From Halomicrococcus gelatinilyticus (GTDB lineage: Archaea > Halobacteriota > Halobacteria > Halobacteriales > Haladaptataceae), in assembly GCA_024227995.1 (NCBI GenBank), contig CP100465.1:2480001-2544000 (forward strand): DNA of 64,000 bases, in the 5' to 3' direction. The notes beneath the pieces are model-generated. The model was not told the origin of the DNA. It did not search any database and saw nothing but the letters and a program-made list of their open reading frames with translations. Position numbers and translations under genes: made by a program. Below are positions 34,800-43,276 of the stretch, piece after piece (positions within the stretch are counted from its first letter, which is position 1; each line of letters opens with the position of its first letter).

Positions 34800-35752
34800 G
34801 TTCGGTCACCCGCGCCGTCCGTGGTCGTGTCGTCCGCGTACTCGCGTTCGATGCGCCGTAGCGCGCTCACGGCGCGCTCCTCGCGCTCGCCCGTCGGTGC
34901 CTCGCCGCCGTAGCGCACCTCCTCGAAGAGGTTCGTCAGTTCGTCCACGTCGTCGCGGGCCATCCCCGCCGACACGGCCGCCGTGGCGAACTCCCCGGGC
35001 GTGCTCGACTGCGGTGCGGACACGTCCAGGTTCTCGGTCATCTCGCGCCACGCGCGGTAGACCTCGTTCCCGACCGAGGCGTCGTCCTCGATGCGGTCCG
35101 CGGCGTCGCCGGCCGCCCGTCCGACCGCGGCCACGTCGGCGTCGTCGTCGACCGCCTTCCCGGGCGGTTCGTCCAGTTCGTTCCCGCTGGACGAGCGCAC
35201 GAGCAGGACGACCGCGCCGACCAGGGCGACGCCGAGCACCAGCAGGAGGACGGCCGAGGGCGACAGTGACGTCGCCGTGCCGTCACCGGGCGAGGCACCG
35301 CCACCATCGGGCATCGTCATGTTGGGGGTCTCGCCGGGGAGGATGCCTCTGTCGCGCGGTTCCGGGTCGCGGCACGACGTCAGCAGCGCGTACACGAGGA
35401 ACGCCGGGATGCCGACCGGGCCGACGACGGCGATGGCACCCAGCAGCCCCTTGCGCCAGTACGCGATGCCGACGAGGACCGCGAACCCGGCCAGTATCGC
35501 CAGGACGGTCGACGTCGAGGTCAGTATCGGATAGCACGGGAAGTCGAGCGACCCCATCTGGCCGCCCGAACCGCCGAAGCCGGTCTCCGACCCGTCCGAC
35601 GAGCCGACGCCGGAGCCGTCGTTCCCCCAGCCCAGCCCACCTCCCCCGGAACTCTCGCTCGCGACGGCCGAGTTCAGGGTCGCGGCCGCGAGCGCGATCG
35701 CCAGGACACAGAGGAGGGCTAAGGCGATGGGACGAGCGTTGTCCAGATCCAC
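34796..35752 (-). CDS. DUF4129 domain protein
   Basis: A 318-residue membrane protein: signal-like first helix (6-27), a Gly/Ser-rich extracellular stretch (31-65), further spans (about 82-100, 104-120, 164-183) and the cytoplasmic DUF4129 domain at the C-terminus (VYRAWREMTENLDVSAPQSSTPGEFA ... DVDELTNLFEEVRYGG). DUF4129 is usually linked to transglutaminase-like proteins in MoxR/DUF58 loci. GTG at 35752 is chosen because TAAGTTAAC on the minus strand lies about 25 nt upstream. First gene of the operon. Confidence 0.82.
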   Translation of the reverse strand: MDLDNARPIALALLCVLAIALAAATLNSAVASESSGGGGLGWGNDGSGVGSSDGSETGFGGSGGQMGSLDFPCYPILTSTSTVLAILAGFAVLVGIAYWRKGLLGAIAVVGPVGIPAFLVYALLTSCRDPEPRDRGILPGETPNMTMPDGGGASPGDGTATSLSPSAVLLLVLGVALVGAVVLLVRSSSGNELDEPPGKAVDDDADVAAVGRAAGDAADRIEDDASVGNEVYRAWREMTENLDVSAPQSSTPGEFATAAVSAGMARDDVDELTNLFEEVRYGGEAPTGEREERAVSALRRIEREYADDTTTDGAGDRT

Positions 35753-36036
35753 GCTACTGACTAGCGTGATAGTTAACTTAGGCTTTCTGTCTGATCCGCT
35801 GGCGGCTAACGACGCGGTGGCACGGCGTACTCCTGCCGCTCTTGCCTCGTGTCGATTCCGGTCGTCGCGTCGCTGCGAGCGTCGTGTCGGCGGGCGGAAC
35901 GTTCTGGGAGCTCGGGCCGATTTCGGCGCTTCGGGGGTCCGACGCGGACGATACTGCGAGCAGGCTCCCGTTCCGGTGACCGCCCGGCCCTGCCGTTTAA
36001 GAACTGTTAAGTCGGGCCCGTTGCTCAAACACGAAC
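35753..36036. promoter_or_regulatory. Divergent promoter region between DUF4129 and mnhA
   Basis: Two outward boxes: TAAGTTAAC on the minus strand near 35771-35779 for the DUF4129 operon, and CTGTTAA (36004-36010) for mnhA, 27-33 nt before its GTG. GTTTAAGAA (35995-36003) overlaps the latter. The middle 200 bp show no gene or repeat. Confidence 0.45.
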
Positions 36037-38427
36037 GTGCAACCGACATCGGAACCGGTAGCCGTGGTTGTACTCGCGCTGGTCGCGCTCCCGTTCGCGG
36101 CGGCGGCACTGACGCCGCTCGTCTACCGCGTCCTCGGGGAGCGCACCGCCTACTACGCGGCGGCGGTGGCGCTGGCCTGCTTCGGGCTGGTCGCCAGCCA
36201 GTACGGGAGCCACGGCTCCGTCTCGTTCGAGTGGATTCCCGCGCTCGGCGTCTCGTTGCGGTTCTACGTCGACGGCCTGTCGCTGCTCATCGGCTTCCTC
36301 GCCAGCGGCGTCGGCGTCCTCATCCTCACGTACTCACGGGGGTACATGCACGACGAGCCGGGCAAGGCGAAGTACTACACCGCGCTGCTGGCGTTCATGG
36401 GCTCGATGCTCGGCGTCGCGTTCGCCGCCGACCTGATCTCGCTGTTCCTGTTCTGGGAGCTGACGAGCCTGTCGTCGTTCATCCTCATCGGCCACTACAG
36501 CGACCAGCGGTCGTCGCAGTACGCCGCACGGAAGTCGATGCTCATCACCGTCTCCGGCGGCCTGTTCATGCTCATCGGGTTCCTCCTGCTGGCCGACGTG
36601 ACGGGCACGTTCGACCTCGCGTACATGGTCCAGAACCCCGAGATCGTCCGCGAGGCGCTCCACGGCGCGGGCCTGTTCGTGCCCGTGCTGGGCCTCATCG
36701 CCATCGGCGCAGCGGCCAAGTCCGCGCAGGTCCCGCTGCACATCTGGCTGCCGAACGCGATGGAGGCACCCACGCCCGTCTCGGCGTTCCTCCACTCTGC
36801 GACGATGGTGAAGGCCGGCGTCTACCTCGTCGGTCGCTTCCGGCCGGTCTTCCTCCCCGAGGGCGTCCACGGCATCCCGGAGTGGTCGCTCGTGTTCACC
36901 GTGCTCGGCCTGGCGACGATGACCGTCGCGGCCATCCTCGCCGTCGGCGCCACGGACATCAAGGAACTGCTGGCGTACTCGACGGCGAGCCACCTCGGCC
37001 TCATCGTCGCCGGGTTCGGCTTCGCCTCCGACCTCGGCGCGGAGACCGGCGCGTTCCACATCCTGAACCACGCGCTGTTCAAGGCCGCGCTGTTCCTCGT
37101 CGCCGGCATCATCGCCCACGAGGCCGGCACCCGAAAGATTTCGGAACTCGGCGGCCTCTGGGAGGACCTGCCCATCACCGGCGCCATCACGGTCGTCGCC
37201 GCGCTCGGGATGGCCGGCGTCCCGCCGTTCAACGGCTTCTACTCCAAGGAGTTCCTCTTCGAGGCGGCCTACCACGCCGCCGAACTCCAGGGCGGCCTCG
37301 CGTGGCTCTACCCCGTCGTCGCCGTCTTCGGCAGCGTCTTCACCTTCCTCTACTCGGTCCGCTTTTTGATGCTGTTCTTCGGCGACCAGCCCGACCGCCT
37401 GCACGTCCACAGTCCGCCGAAGGCGATGCTCGTCCCGCCCGCAATCCTCGGGACGCTCGCCGCGCTCGTCGGACTGGGCGGCGTCACCACCACCTTCGGC
37501 GCCGCGCCCGCGCCGCTGGACCACTTCGTGGCGGAGGTGATGGCGAGCGTCGCGCCGCCGGGCGGCGAGGAGGTCCACTTCAGCTACTACCTGCCCGACC
37601 ACGTCACGCCGGCCGTCACCATGAGCGCGGTCACCATCGCGCTCGGTGCGGCGGCGTACCCGTTCTACGACCGCCTGCACGCGGGCGTCAACCGCATCAC
37701 GTCGGTCGACCCGCTGCGCGCGAACTGGTGGTACGACGGCGGCGTCGCCGGTCTGACCGACCTGAGCGCGACGGCGACGCCCCGCATCCAGAACGGCCTG
37801 CTGCGAACCTACGCCACGTGGGTGCTCGGCACCGTCGCGGCGCTGGCGCTCGCTGGCTACGCAGCGGCGGGCGTCGCCGTGCCCGGCTTCGAGTTCGCGC
37901 CGGGGATGACGCTGCCGCTCGCCATCGTCCTCGGCATCGCCGTGGTGGGCGCGGTCGCGGTCGCCATCGCGCCCTCCCACGTCGCGGGTGTGCTCACCCT
38001 CTCCATCCTCGGGTTCATGGTGGCCGTCTTCTACGTGCTGGCGGACGCGCCGGACCTCGCGCTCACGCAACTGGTCGTCGAGACGCTGACGCTGGTCATC
38101 TTCCTGCTCGTGCTCGACCGGTTGCCGGCGTTCTACGGCACCATCGACCGCGCCCGCGCGGTCCGCGACGGCGCGCTCTCGGTGGTCGTCGGCGCGACGG
38201 TCGCCGCCACCGTCCTCCTGTCGACGACCGGTGAACCGGACGCCATCGCGTCGTACTTCACGAGTCCCGAGCAAACCGTCGACGTGGCCGGCGGGCACAA
38301 CATCGTCAACGTCATCCTCGTGGACTACCGTGCCTTCGACACGATGGGCGAGATAGCCGTCGTGGCGATGGCCGCGCTCTCGGTGTTGACGCTGGTCGCG
38401 ATGCGCGAACGAGGTGAGACGCAGTGA
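36037..38427 (+). CDS. mnhA: Na+/H+ antiporter subunit A (Mrp/Mnh)
   Basis: A 796-residue polytopic protein related to the proton-pumping NuoL subunit of complex I. It contains the conserved antiporter core (FFWELTSLSSFILIGHY, GAAAKSAQVPLHIWLPNAMEAPTPVSAFLHSATMVKAGVYL with the key Lys and His, and FHILNHALFKAALFLVAG) and a C-terminal DUF4040/MnhB-like extension (LTLVIFLLVLDRLP). It is the largest subunit of the hetero-oligomeric Mrp antiporter that expels Na+ in exchange for H+. GTG start from promoter position; its stop overlaps mnhB (GTGA). Confidence 0.94.
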   Translation: MQPTSEPVAVVVLALVALPFAAAALTPLVYRVLGERTAYYAAAVALACFGLVASQYGSHGSVSFEWIPALGVSLRFYVDGLSLLIGFLASGVGVLILTYSRGYMHDEPGKAKYYTALLAFMGSMLGVAFAADLISLFLFWELTSLSSFILIGHYSDQRSSQYAARKSMLITVSGGLFMLIGFLLLADVTGTFDLAYMVQNPEIVREALHGAGLFVPVLGLIAIGAAAKSAQVPLHIWLPNAMEAPTPVSAFLHSATMVKAGVYLVGRFRPVFLPEGVHGIPEWSLVFTVLGLATMTVAAILAVGATDIKELLAYSTASHLGLIVAGFGFASDLGAETGAFHILNHALFKAALFLVAGIIAHEAGTRKISELGGLWEDLPITGAITVVAALGMAGVPPFNGFYSKEFLFEAAYHAAELQGGLAWLYPVVAVFGSVFTFLYSVRFLMLFFGDQPDRLHVHSPPKAMLVPPAILGTLAALVGLGGVTTTFGAAPAPLDHFVAEVMASVAPPGGEEVHFSYYLPDHVTPAVTMSAVTIALGAAAYPFYDRLHAGVNRITSVDPLRANWWYDGGVAGLTDLSATATPRIQNGLLRTYATWVLGTVAALALAGYAAAGVAVPGFEFAPGMTLPLAIVLGIAVVGAVAVAIAPSHVAGVLTLSILGFMVAVFYVLADAPDLALTQLVVETLTLVIFLLVLDRLPAFYGTIDRARAVRDGALSVVVGATVAATVLLSTTGEPDAIASYFTSPEQTVDVAGGHNIVNVILVDYRAFDTMGEIAVVAMAALSVLTLVAMRERGETQ

Positions 38428-38888
38428 CGACCGTCGTCACCCGCACCGTCACGCGCACGGTCGTTCCGATCATCCTCGTCACCGCCATCGCGCTCATGCT
38501 GCAGGGCCACAACCTTCCCGGCGGCGGCTTCATCGCCGGCGTGCTGACGACGACCGCGTTCGCCCTCATCTACGTCGTCTACGGCCTGGACTACCTGGAG
38601 GACGAACTGTTCGGGAACGTCGTCCGCGGCCCCATCGAGCACCTCCAGTACGGCATCGTGGAGAACTACCGCGCGCTGTTCGCGGTCGGCCTCGCGCTGG
38701 CGGCCGGGAGCGGCCTCGTCGTCATGCTGCTCGGCGAGCCGTTCCTCTGGCAGACGTTCGAGGTCTACCACCACCTGCCGATCTACGGCGAACTCCACGT
38801 CGCGTCGGCGCTGGCGTTCGACACTGGGGTCTACCTCGTCGTCGTCGGCGCGCTCCTGACGATCCTCTCGGTGGTGGGAGCGGAATGA
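38424..38888 (+). CDS. mnhB: Na+/H+ antiporter subunit B
   Basis: A 154-residue membrane protein with four hydrophobic segments. The conserved MnhB motif LMLQGHNLPGGGFIAGVLTTTAFALIYVVYG is present near the N-terminus, and TGVYLVVVGALLTIL near the C-terminus. GTG start overlapping the mnhA stop; stop overlaps the mnhC ATG. Part of the seven-subunit Mrp complex. Confidence 0.94.
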   Translation: MTTVVTRTVTRTVVPIILVTAIALMLQGHNLPGGGFIAGVLTTTAFALIYVVYGLDYLEDELFGNVVRGPIEHLQYGIVENYRALFAVGLALAAGSGLVVMLLGEPFLWQTFEVYHHLPIYGELHVASALAFDTGVYLVVVGALLTILSVVGAE

Positions 38889-39220
38889 CGCAGTTCGTCC
38901 TCGCCGCCGTCGTGGGCGCGCTGTTCACGCTCGGGACGTTCCTCGTCCTGCGCCGGGACGTCGTCCGCGTCGTCTGGGGGATCACGATGATCAGCCAGGG
39001 GGCGAACGTCTACCTGGTGACGATGGGCGACTTCGGCGGCAGCGTCCCCATCCTGGGCCACGGCGGCGGCCACGGCATCACGGACCCGCTCGTCCAGGCG
39101 CTCGTGCTCACCGCCATCGTCATCGGCTTCGGGACGACCGCGTTCGCGCTCGTCCTCACGTACCGCGTCTACGAGGAACACGGCACCATCGACATGAACG
39201 AACTGGGTGATTCGACATGA
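38885..39220 (+). CDS. mnhC: Na+/H+ antiporter subunit C
   Basis: A 111-residue, three-helix protein of the NuoK family. LGTFLVLRRDVVRVVWGITMISQGANVYLV and ITDPLVQALVLTAIVIGFGTTAFALVL are the conserved segments. Four-bp overlaps with mnhB and mnhD. Confidence 0.94.
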   Translation: MTQFVLAAVVGALFTLGTFLVLRRDVVRVVWGITMISQGANVYLVTMGDFGGSVPILGHGGGHGITDPLVQALVLTAIVIGFGTTAFALVLTYRVYEEHGTIDMNELGDST

Positions 39221-40815
39221 ACGACCTCGTCATCGCTCCGCTGCTCGTCGCGCTCGTCACGGCCATCGCCACGCTGCTCGTCCGGCGGCTCCCCCGCCTC
39301 CAGCGCGCGGTGAGCGTGCTCGGCGGGCTCGCGTACGCCGGGGCGGTCGCGCTGCTGTGGACCGAAGTCGACCCGCTCGGCGCCGCCGAGACGATCCCCT
39401 ACCAGCTCTCCGGCTGGGTCGCGCCGTACGGCATCTCGCTCGTCGCCGACCCGCTGTCGGCGTTCATGCTGGTGCTGGCGGCGACGCTGTCGGTCGCGGC
39501 GCTGCTGTTCTCCCTGGGCCACGTCGACGAGTTCGGCCAGCGGCTCTCCTACCACCCGCTGTACCACTTCATGATGGTTGGCGTCACCGGGTCGTTCCTC
39601 ACGGGCGACGTGTTCAACCTGTTCGTCTGGTTCGAGGTGATGCTGATGTCGAGCTACGTCCTCGTCGTCTTCTACTCCGGGCCGGAACAGACCCGCGCGG
39701 CGCTCCAGTACGTCGTGCTCAACCTCGTCGGCAGCGCCGTCATGCTGCTCGCCATCGGCGGCCTCTACGCCACGCTCGGCACGCTGAACATGGCGGACAT
39801 CGCGCGCCGACTCGCCGCACCCGCGGAGTACGGCATCGAGAGCGTGCTCCCCGTGCTCGGCCTCTCGGCGCTCCTCTTCGCCGTGTTCGCGCTGAAGGCC
39901 GGCATCGCGCCGTTCCAGTTCTGGGTGCCCGCGGCCTACCGCGCCGCTCCCGCGCCCGTCTCCGCGATGCTGGCGGGCGTCGTCAAGAAGGTCGGCGTCT
40001 ACGCCATTATCCGGCTGTACTTCACCATCTTCTCGGCGCTGTCGATCTCCGGGCTCGGCCTGCCCGGCTTCTCGGACCCCGAGGGCGTGAGCTCGGCGCT
40101 GGCGTTCTTCGGCCCCGTCCTGTTCGTGATGGCGGGCGCGAGCATCGTCGTCGGCGGCGTCGGCGCGGTCGACCGCGACGACATCGACGGCCTGCTCGCG
40201 TACTCCTCCATCGGACAGGTCGGGTTCATCGTCCTGCCGCTGGCGCTGGCGGCGACGGCGCCGGTCGGCGACGGAGCGTTCCGCGTGGCCGCCATCGCGG
40301 CGGCGCTCGTGTACGCGCTCAACCACGCGCTGGCGAAGGGCCTGCTCTTCCTCGTCTCCGGGTCGGTGTTTGCCGCCGCGGGCACCATCCAGTTCGACGA
40401 GCTCGGCGGACTGACCCGCGAGAACCCCGTGCTGTCGGGCGCGTTCTTCGTCGGCATGCTCTCGCTCATCGGCATCCCGCCGCTGTCGGGCTTCTTCGGG
40501 AAGTTCCTCGTGTTCGATGTGGCGGGCCAGGCCCGGGCGACCGCCGCGCTCGCCGTGGTGCTGCTCGGTGCCATCCTCACCATCGTCTACTTCTCGCGGG
40601 CGTGGAACCGCGGGTTCTGGGGGTCGCCGAGCCTGGCGGTCCGGAACGCCTCGCCCGCGACCGGCGTGACGGTCGGCGTCGCACTCGCGGCGCTCGTACT
40701 GCTGGTCGGCGTCGGATTCGACCCCGTCTACCGAGCCGCGGAGGCGGCGGCGAACGCGGCGCTGGACCGGCAGGGCTACGTCGACGCCGTCCTCCTCGGA
40801 GGTGAGCAGGCGTGA
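39217..40815 (+). CDS. mnhD: Na+/H+ antiporter subunit D
   Basis: A 532-residue NuoN/NuoM-like subunit with about 14 membrane spans. Key features: LFVWFEVMLMSSYVL (conserved Glu), LKAGIAPFQFWVPAAYRAAPAPVSAMLAGVVKKVGVYAI and LNHALAKGLLFLVSG. With MnhA it forms one of the two ion-translocating modules. Stop overlaps the GTG of mnhE. Confidence 0.94.
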   Translation: MNDLVIAPLLVALVTAIATLLVRRLPRLQRAVSVLGGLAYAGAVALLWTEVDPLGAAETIPYQLSGWVAPYGISLVADPLSAFMLVLAATLSVAALLFSLGHVDEFGQRLSYHPLYHFMMVGVTGSFLTGDVFNLFVWFEVMLMSSYVLVVFYSGPEQTRAALQYVVLNLVGSAVMLLAIGGLYATLGTLNMADIARRLAAPAEYGIESVLPVLGLSALLFAVFALKAGIAPFQFWVPAAYRAAPAPVSAMLAGVVKKVGVYAIIRLYFTIFSALSISGLGLPGFSDPEGVSSALAFFGPVLFVMAGASIVVGGVGAVDRDDIDGLLAYSSIGQVGFIVLPLALAATAPVGDGAFRVAAIAAALVYALNHALAKGLLFLVSGSVFAAAGTIQFDELGGLTRENPVLSGAFFVGMLSLIGIPPLSGFFGKFLVFDVAGQARATAALAVVLLGAILTIVYFSRAWNRGFWGSPSLAVRNASPATGVTVGVALAALVLLVGVGFDPVYRAAEAAANAALDRQGYVDAVLLGGEQA

Positions 40816-41444
40816 ACGTCCGCAAGTGGCCGGTCGTCGGCGTCGTGCTCGCCGTCCTGTGGCTGTTCGTCCGCGGCGCGACGGCGGAGACGCTCGTCGG
40901 CGAGTTCCTCATCGGGCTCGCCGTCGGTCTCGGCGTCGCGTTCACGTTCCGCCAGTTCTACACCGAACGGACGGCGCTCGGCCGGAACGTCCGGGCCGTG
41001 CCGTACGCCGCGCTGTACCTCGGGGTCTTCCTGAAGGAACTGCTGACGGCGAACGTCGACGTTGCGTACCGCGTGCTCGCACCAGGGATGCCGATCCGCC
41101 CCGGCGTCGTCGTCGTCCCGCTGCGGGTCCAGACGGACGCGGCCATCACGACCATCGCCAACAGCATCTCGCTCACGCCGGGGACGCTCACCATGGACTA
41201 CGACGAGGAGACCAACGCGCTCTACGTGCACAGCATCGACACCAGCGACCGGGACGCCGTCGTCGAGCCCATCCGGACGTGGGAGGACTACGCCCTCGTC
41301 ATCTTCGACGAGGAGCACAAGCCCGGCGACCCCGTACCGGAGATGCCGGTCCACGGCAGGAGCGAGGAGGCTGCCGGTGAGGCGGACGACGACGACGCGC
41401 GTCGTGGCGTGACGCGGAACGACGGGGGTGAGCGGGATGCGTAG
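40812..41444 (+). CDS. mnhE: Na+/H+ antiporter subunit E
   Basis: A 210-residue protein; residues 1-150 are the MnhE domain with two hydrophobic segments (8-24 and 34-50 or so), the central VVVVPLRVQTDAAITTIANSISLTPGTLTMDYDEE, and DTSDRDAVVEPIRTWEDYALVIFDEE. The last 45 residues are a charged tail whose end is encoded by the first, degenerate copy of a 48-bp repeat. GGAGGTGA precedes its GTG. Unlike all other junctions in the operon, it does not overlap the next subunit gene. Confidence 0.92.
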   Translation: MNVRKWPVVGVVLAVLWLFVRGATAETLVGEFLIGLAVGLGVAFTFRQFYTERTALGRNVRAVPYAALYLGVFLKELLTANVDVAYRVLAPGMPIRPGVVVVPLRVQTDAAITTIANSISLTPGTLTMDYDEETNALYVHSIDTSDRDAVVEPIRTWEDYALVIFDEEHKPGDPVPEMPVHGRSEEAAGEADDDDARRGVTRNDGGERDA

Positions 41445-41694
41445 CGAGCGCGAGCCTCGTCGTGGAACGACGGCGGTTAGCGCGATGCGTAACGAGCGCG
41501 AGCCTCGTCGTGGAACGACGGCGGTTAGCGCGATGCGTAGCGAGCGCGAGCCTCGTCGTGGAACGACGGCGGTTAGCGCGATGCGTAGCGAGCGCGAGCC
41601 TCGTCGTGGAACGACGGCGGTTAGCGCGATGCGTAGCGAGCGCGAGCCTCGTTGCGCGCTTGCGTGCAATGGAGGTGAGCAGCGTGGCGAGTGA
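41428..41694 (+). CDS. Repeat-encoded ORF bridging mnhE and mnhF
   Basis: An 88-codon frame starting GTG at 41428 inside the end of mnhE and ending TGA at 41694, just past the mnhF start. It is made of a 16-residue repeat, MRSEREPRRGTTAVSA, about four times. It may be translated only to couple mnhE to mnhF. The basic, repetitive product is unlikely to have its own function. Existence as a protein is speculative. Confidence 0.25.
   Translation: MSGMRSEREPRRGTTAVSAMRNEREPRRGTTAVSAMRSEREPRRGTTAVSAMRSEREPRRGTTAVSAMRSEREPRCALACNGGEQRGE
41442..41661 (+). repeat. 48-bp tandem repeat between mnhE and mnhF
   Basis: Copies of a 48-bp unit (landmark CGAGCCTCGTCGTGG at 41451, 41499, 41547 and 41595; a truncated landmark CGAGCCTCGT at 41643). 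The first copy overlaps the end of mnhE, whose TAG lies in the repeat. Because 48 is a multiple of three, frames through the array stay open. Copies are nearly identical (one G/A change in the second), indicating recent expansion. Confidence 0.9.
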
Positions 41695-41965
41695 CGCGCT
41701 CGCTCTCGCAGTGAACGCGAGCCTCGTGCTCGCCAGCGCGCTCACCCTGTTCGCCGGCTACCGGGTCATCCGGGGGCCGACGGTGCCCGACCGCGTCGTC
41801 GCGCTGGACACCATCAGCACGAACGTAGTCGCCATCGCGGTCCTGTTCGCGCTCCACACCCACCAGGGACTGTTCGTCACGGTGAGCCTCGTGCTCGCCA
41901 TCATCGGCTTCATCAGCACCATCGCGGTCAGCCAGTACGTCATCGAGGGGGACATCATCACATGA
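41684..41965 (+). CDS. mnhF: Na+/H+ antiporter subunit F
   Basis: A 93-residue, three-helix subunit: LVLASALTLFAGYRVIRGPTVPDRVVALDTISTNVVAIAVLF, then LVLAIIGFISTIAVSQYV. GTG at 41684 is chosen because it follows GGAGGTGAGCAGC, the same arrangement as the mnhE start (GGAGGTGAGCAGGC-GTG). An ATG at 41669 is possible. The frame also stays open back through the repeats to 41462, so an N-terminal repeat extension is a possible misannotation. Stop overlaps mnhG. Confidence 0.9.
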   Translation: MASDALALAVNASLVLASALTLFAGYRVIRGPTVPDRVVALDTISTNVVAIAVLFALHTHQGLFVTVSLVLAIIGFISTIAVSQYVIEGDIIT

Positions 41966-42282
41966 ATCTCCAGGACACCATCGTCGTCGCGTTGATCGTC
42001 GTCGGGAGCTTCTTCCTCACGGTCGGGACCGTGGGGCTGTTGCGGCTCCCGGACGTGTACAACCGGATGCACGCGACCAGCAAGGCGGCCACCCTCGGCG
42101 CCGCCTCGCTGTTCCTCGCGGGGTTCGTCTACTACGGTCCCTCGGGGGCGGGGCTGACCTCGCTGGTCGGCATCGTCTTCCTGTTCCTCACCGCGCCGAC
42201 CGGCGCGCACATGATCTCGCGGTCGGCCAACCGGATGGGCATCGAGTTCTACGGCGACGAGGCGGAGTGGCCGGAGGAGTAG
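41962..42282 (+). CDS. mnhG: Na+/H+ antiporter subunit G
   Basis: A 106-residue, three-helix subunit with the family motif LLRLPDVYNRMHATSKAATLGAASLFLAGF and the C-terminal LTAPTGAHMISRSANRMG. Last gene of the operon; overlaps mnhF by 4 bp. An 88-bp gap with no clear T-run precedes the next gene. Confidence 0.94.
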   Translation: MNLQDTIVVALIVVGSFFLTVGTVGLLRLPDVYNRMHATSKAATLGAASLFLAGFVYYGPSGAGLTSLVGIVFLFLTAPTGAHMISRSANRMGIEFYGDEAEWPEE

Positions 42283-42370
42283 ATTCACTGCTGACGGCCG
42301 CGTTCGCACCGCTGTCGACCGCGGCCGCTCACCCCAACCCATTTCAGGTGTCGGGCCCAAGCCCGGACCA

Positions 42371-43276
42371 ATGGCGACCTGTGACGTGTGTGGCAAAGAC
42401 GAGAACATGCCGTACCAGTGCAGGATGTGTGGGGACACTCACTGCGCGGAACACCGGCTGCCGGAGAACCACTCCTGTCCGGGACTGAACGAGTGGAACG
42501 ACCCGGACGGCGTCTTCGACAGCGGCTTCGACGACAGCGTGCAGAACGAGGGCCGGACGTTCAGCGTGAACACCGGTCCCGGCGGACCGCTGGGCTACTT
42601 CCGCGGGAACATGACGTACGTCTTCCTCGGGCTGATGTGGATCACGTTCGCGTTCCAGTTCCTCGTCTTCCCCGTCCTCGGCTATGCTCGATACTCGCCG
42701 ACGTGGCTCGACGTCTTCACGCTGAACACCGCGAATCCCCTCTACGTCTGGACCTGGGTGACCTCGGTGTTCGCGCACGGCGGCCCGATGCACATCTTCC
42801 TGAACAGCATCGTGCTGTACTTCTTCGGGCCGCCGGTCGAGCGGCGGGTCGGGAGCAAGAAGTTCACCGCCCTGTTCCTGGTCTCCGGGGCCGTCGCCGG
42901 CCTCGCACAGGTCGGTGCGACCATCGTGACCAGTCCGGGTGCGTTCGTCCCGGTGCTCGGCGCCAGCGGCGCAATCGCCGCCGTCATGGGCGTGCTCACC
43001 GTGCTCAACCCCAACCTTCGCATCTACCTCTACTTCTTCATCCCGATGCCGCTGTGGGTCGCGACGCTCGGGTTCGCCGTCTACTCGGCGTTCATCAGCG
43101 TCGCCGGCGGCATCGGCGCGGGCGGCGTCGCCCAGCTCGCCCACCTCACCGGCCTCGGCATCGGCCTGCTGTACGGCGCGAAGCTGAAGCGGGACGGAAA
43201 GAGCGCTCCCGAACAGCTCCAGTTCGGCGGCGGTGGCGGCGGCCGGATGGGCGGTCCCGGTCGAGGCCGGTTCTGA
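42371..43276 (+). CDS. Rhomboid family intramembrane protease with AN1-type zinc finger
   Basis: A 301-residue protein. The N-terminal 40 residues (CDVCGKDENMPYQCRMCGDTHCAEHRLPENHSC) form an AN1-like zinc finger. A rhomboid domain follows with six spans: HIFLN (141-145), nucleophile Ser199 in GASGAIAAVMG and His258 in LAHLTGLGIG. It should cut transmembrane segments of substrate proteins. The Gly-rich C-terminal tail (GGGGGGRMGGPGRG) is flexible. Its stop overlaps the endonuclease V start (TGATG). Confidence 0.93.
   Translation: MATCDVCGKDENMPYQCRMCGDTHCAEHRLPENHSCPGLNEWNDPDGVFDSGFDDSVQNEGRTFSVNTGPGGPLGYFRGNMTYVFLGLMWITFAFQFLVFPVLGYARYSPTWLDVFTLNTANPLYVWTWVTSVFAHGGPMHIFLNSIVLYFFGPPVERRVGSKKFTALFLVSGAVAGLAQVGATIVTSPGAFVPVLGASGAIAAVMGVLTVLNPNLRIYLYFFIPMPLWVATLGFAVYSAFISVAGGIGAGGVAQLAHLTGLGIGLLYGAKLKRDGKSAPEQLQFGGGGGGRMGGPGRGRF

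Noticed and set aside
36334..38298. 654-codon minus-strand frame
   Set aside because: Entirely opposite mnhA; composition (very rich in R, D, E, G) is the usual antisense shadow of high-GC genes.
41442..41661. CRISPR array
   Set aside because: The 48-bp units are contiguous with no unique spacers and match the end of mnhE; it is a tandem repeat, not a CRISPR.
41462..41965. mnhF with a long repeat-encoded N-terminal extension
   Set aside because: The frame is open through the repeats, but MnhF is about 90 residues and the GGAGGTGAGCAGC-GTG at 41684 matches the mnhE start signal.
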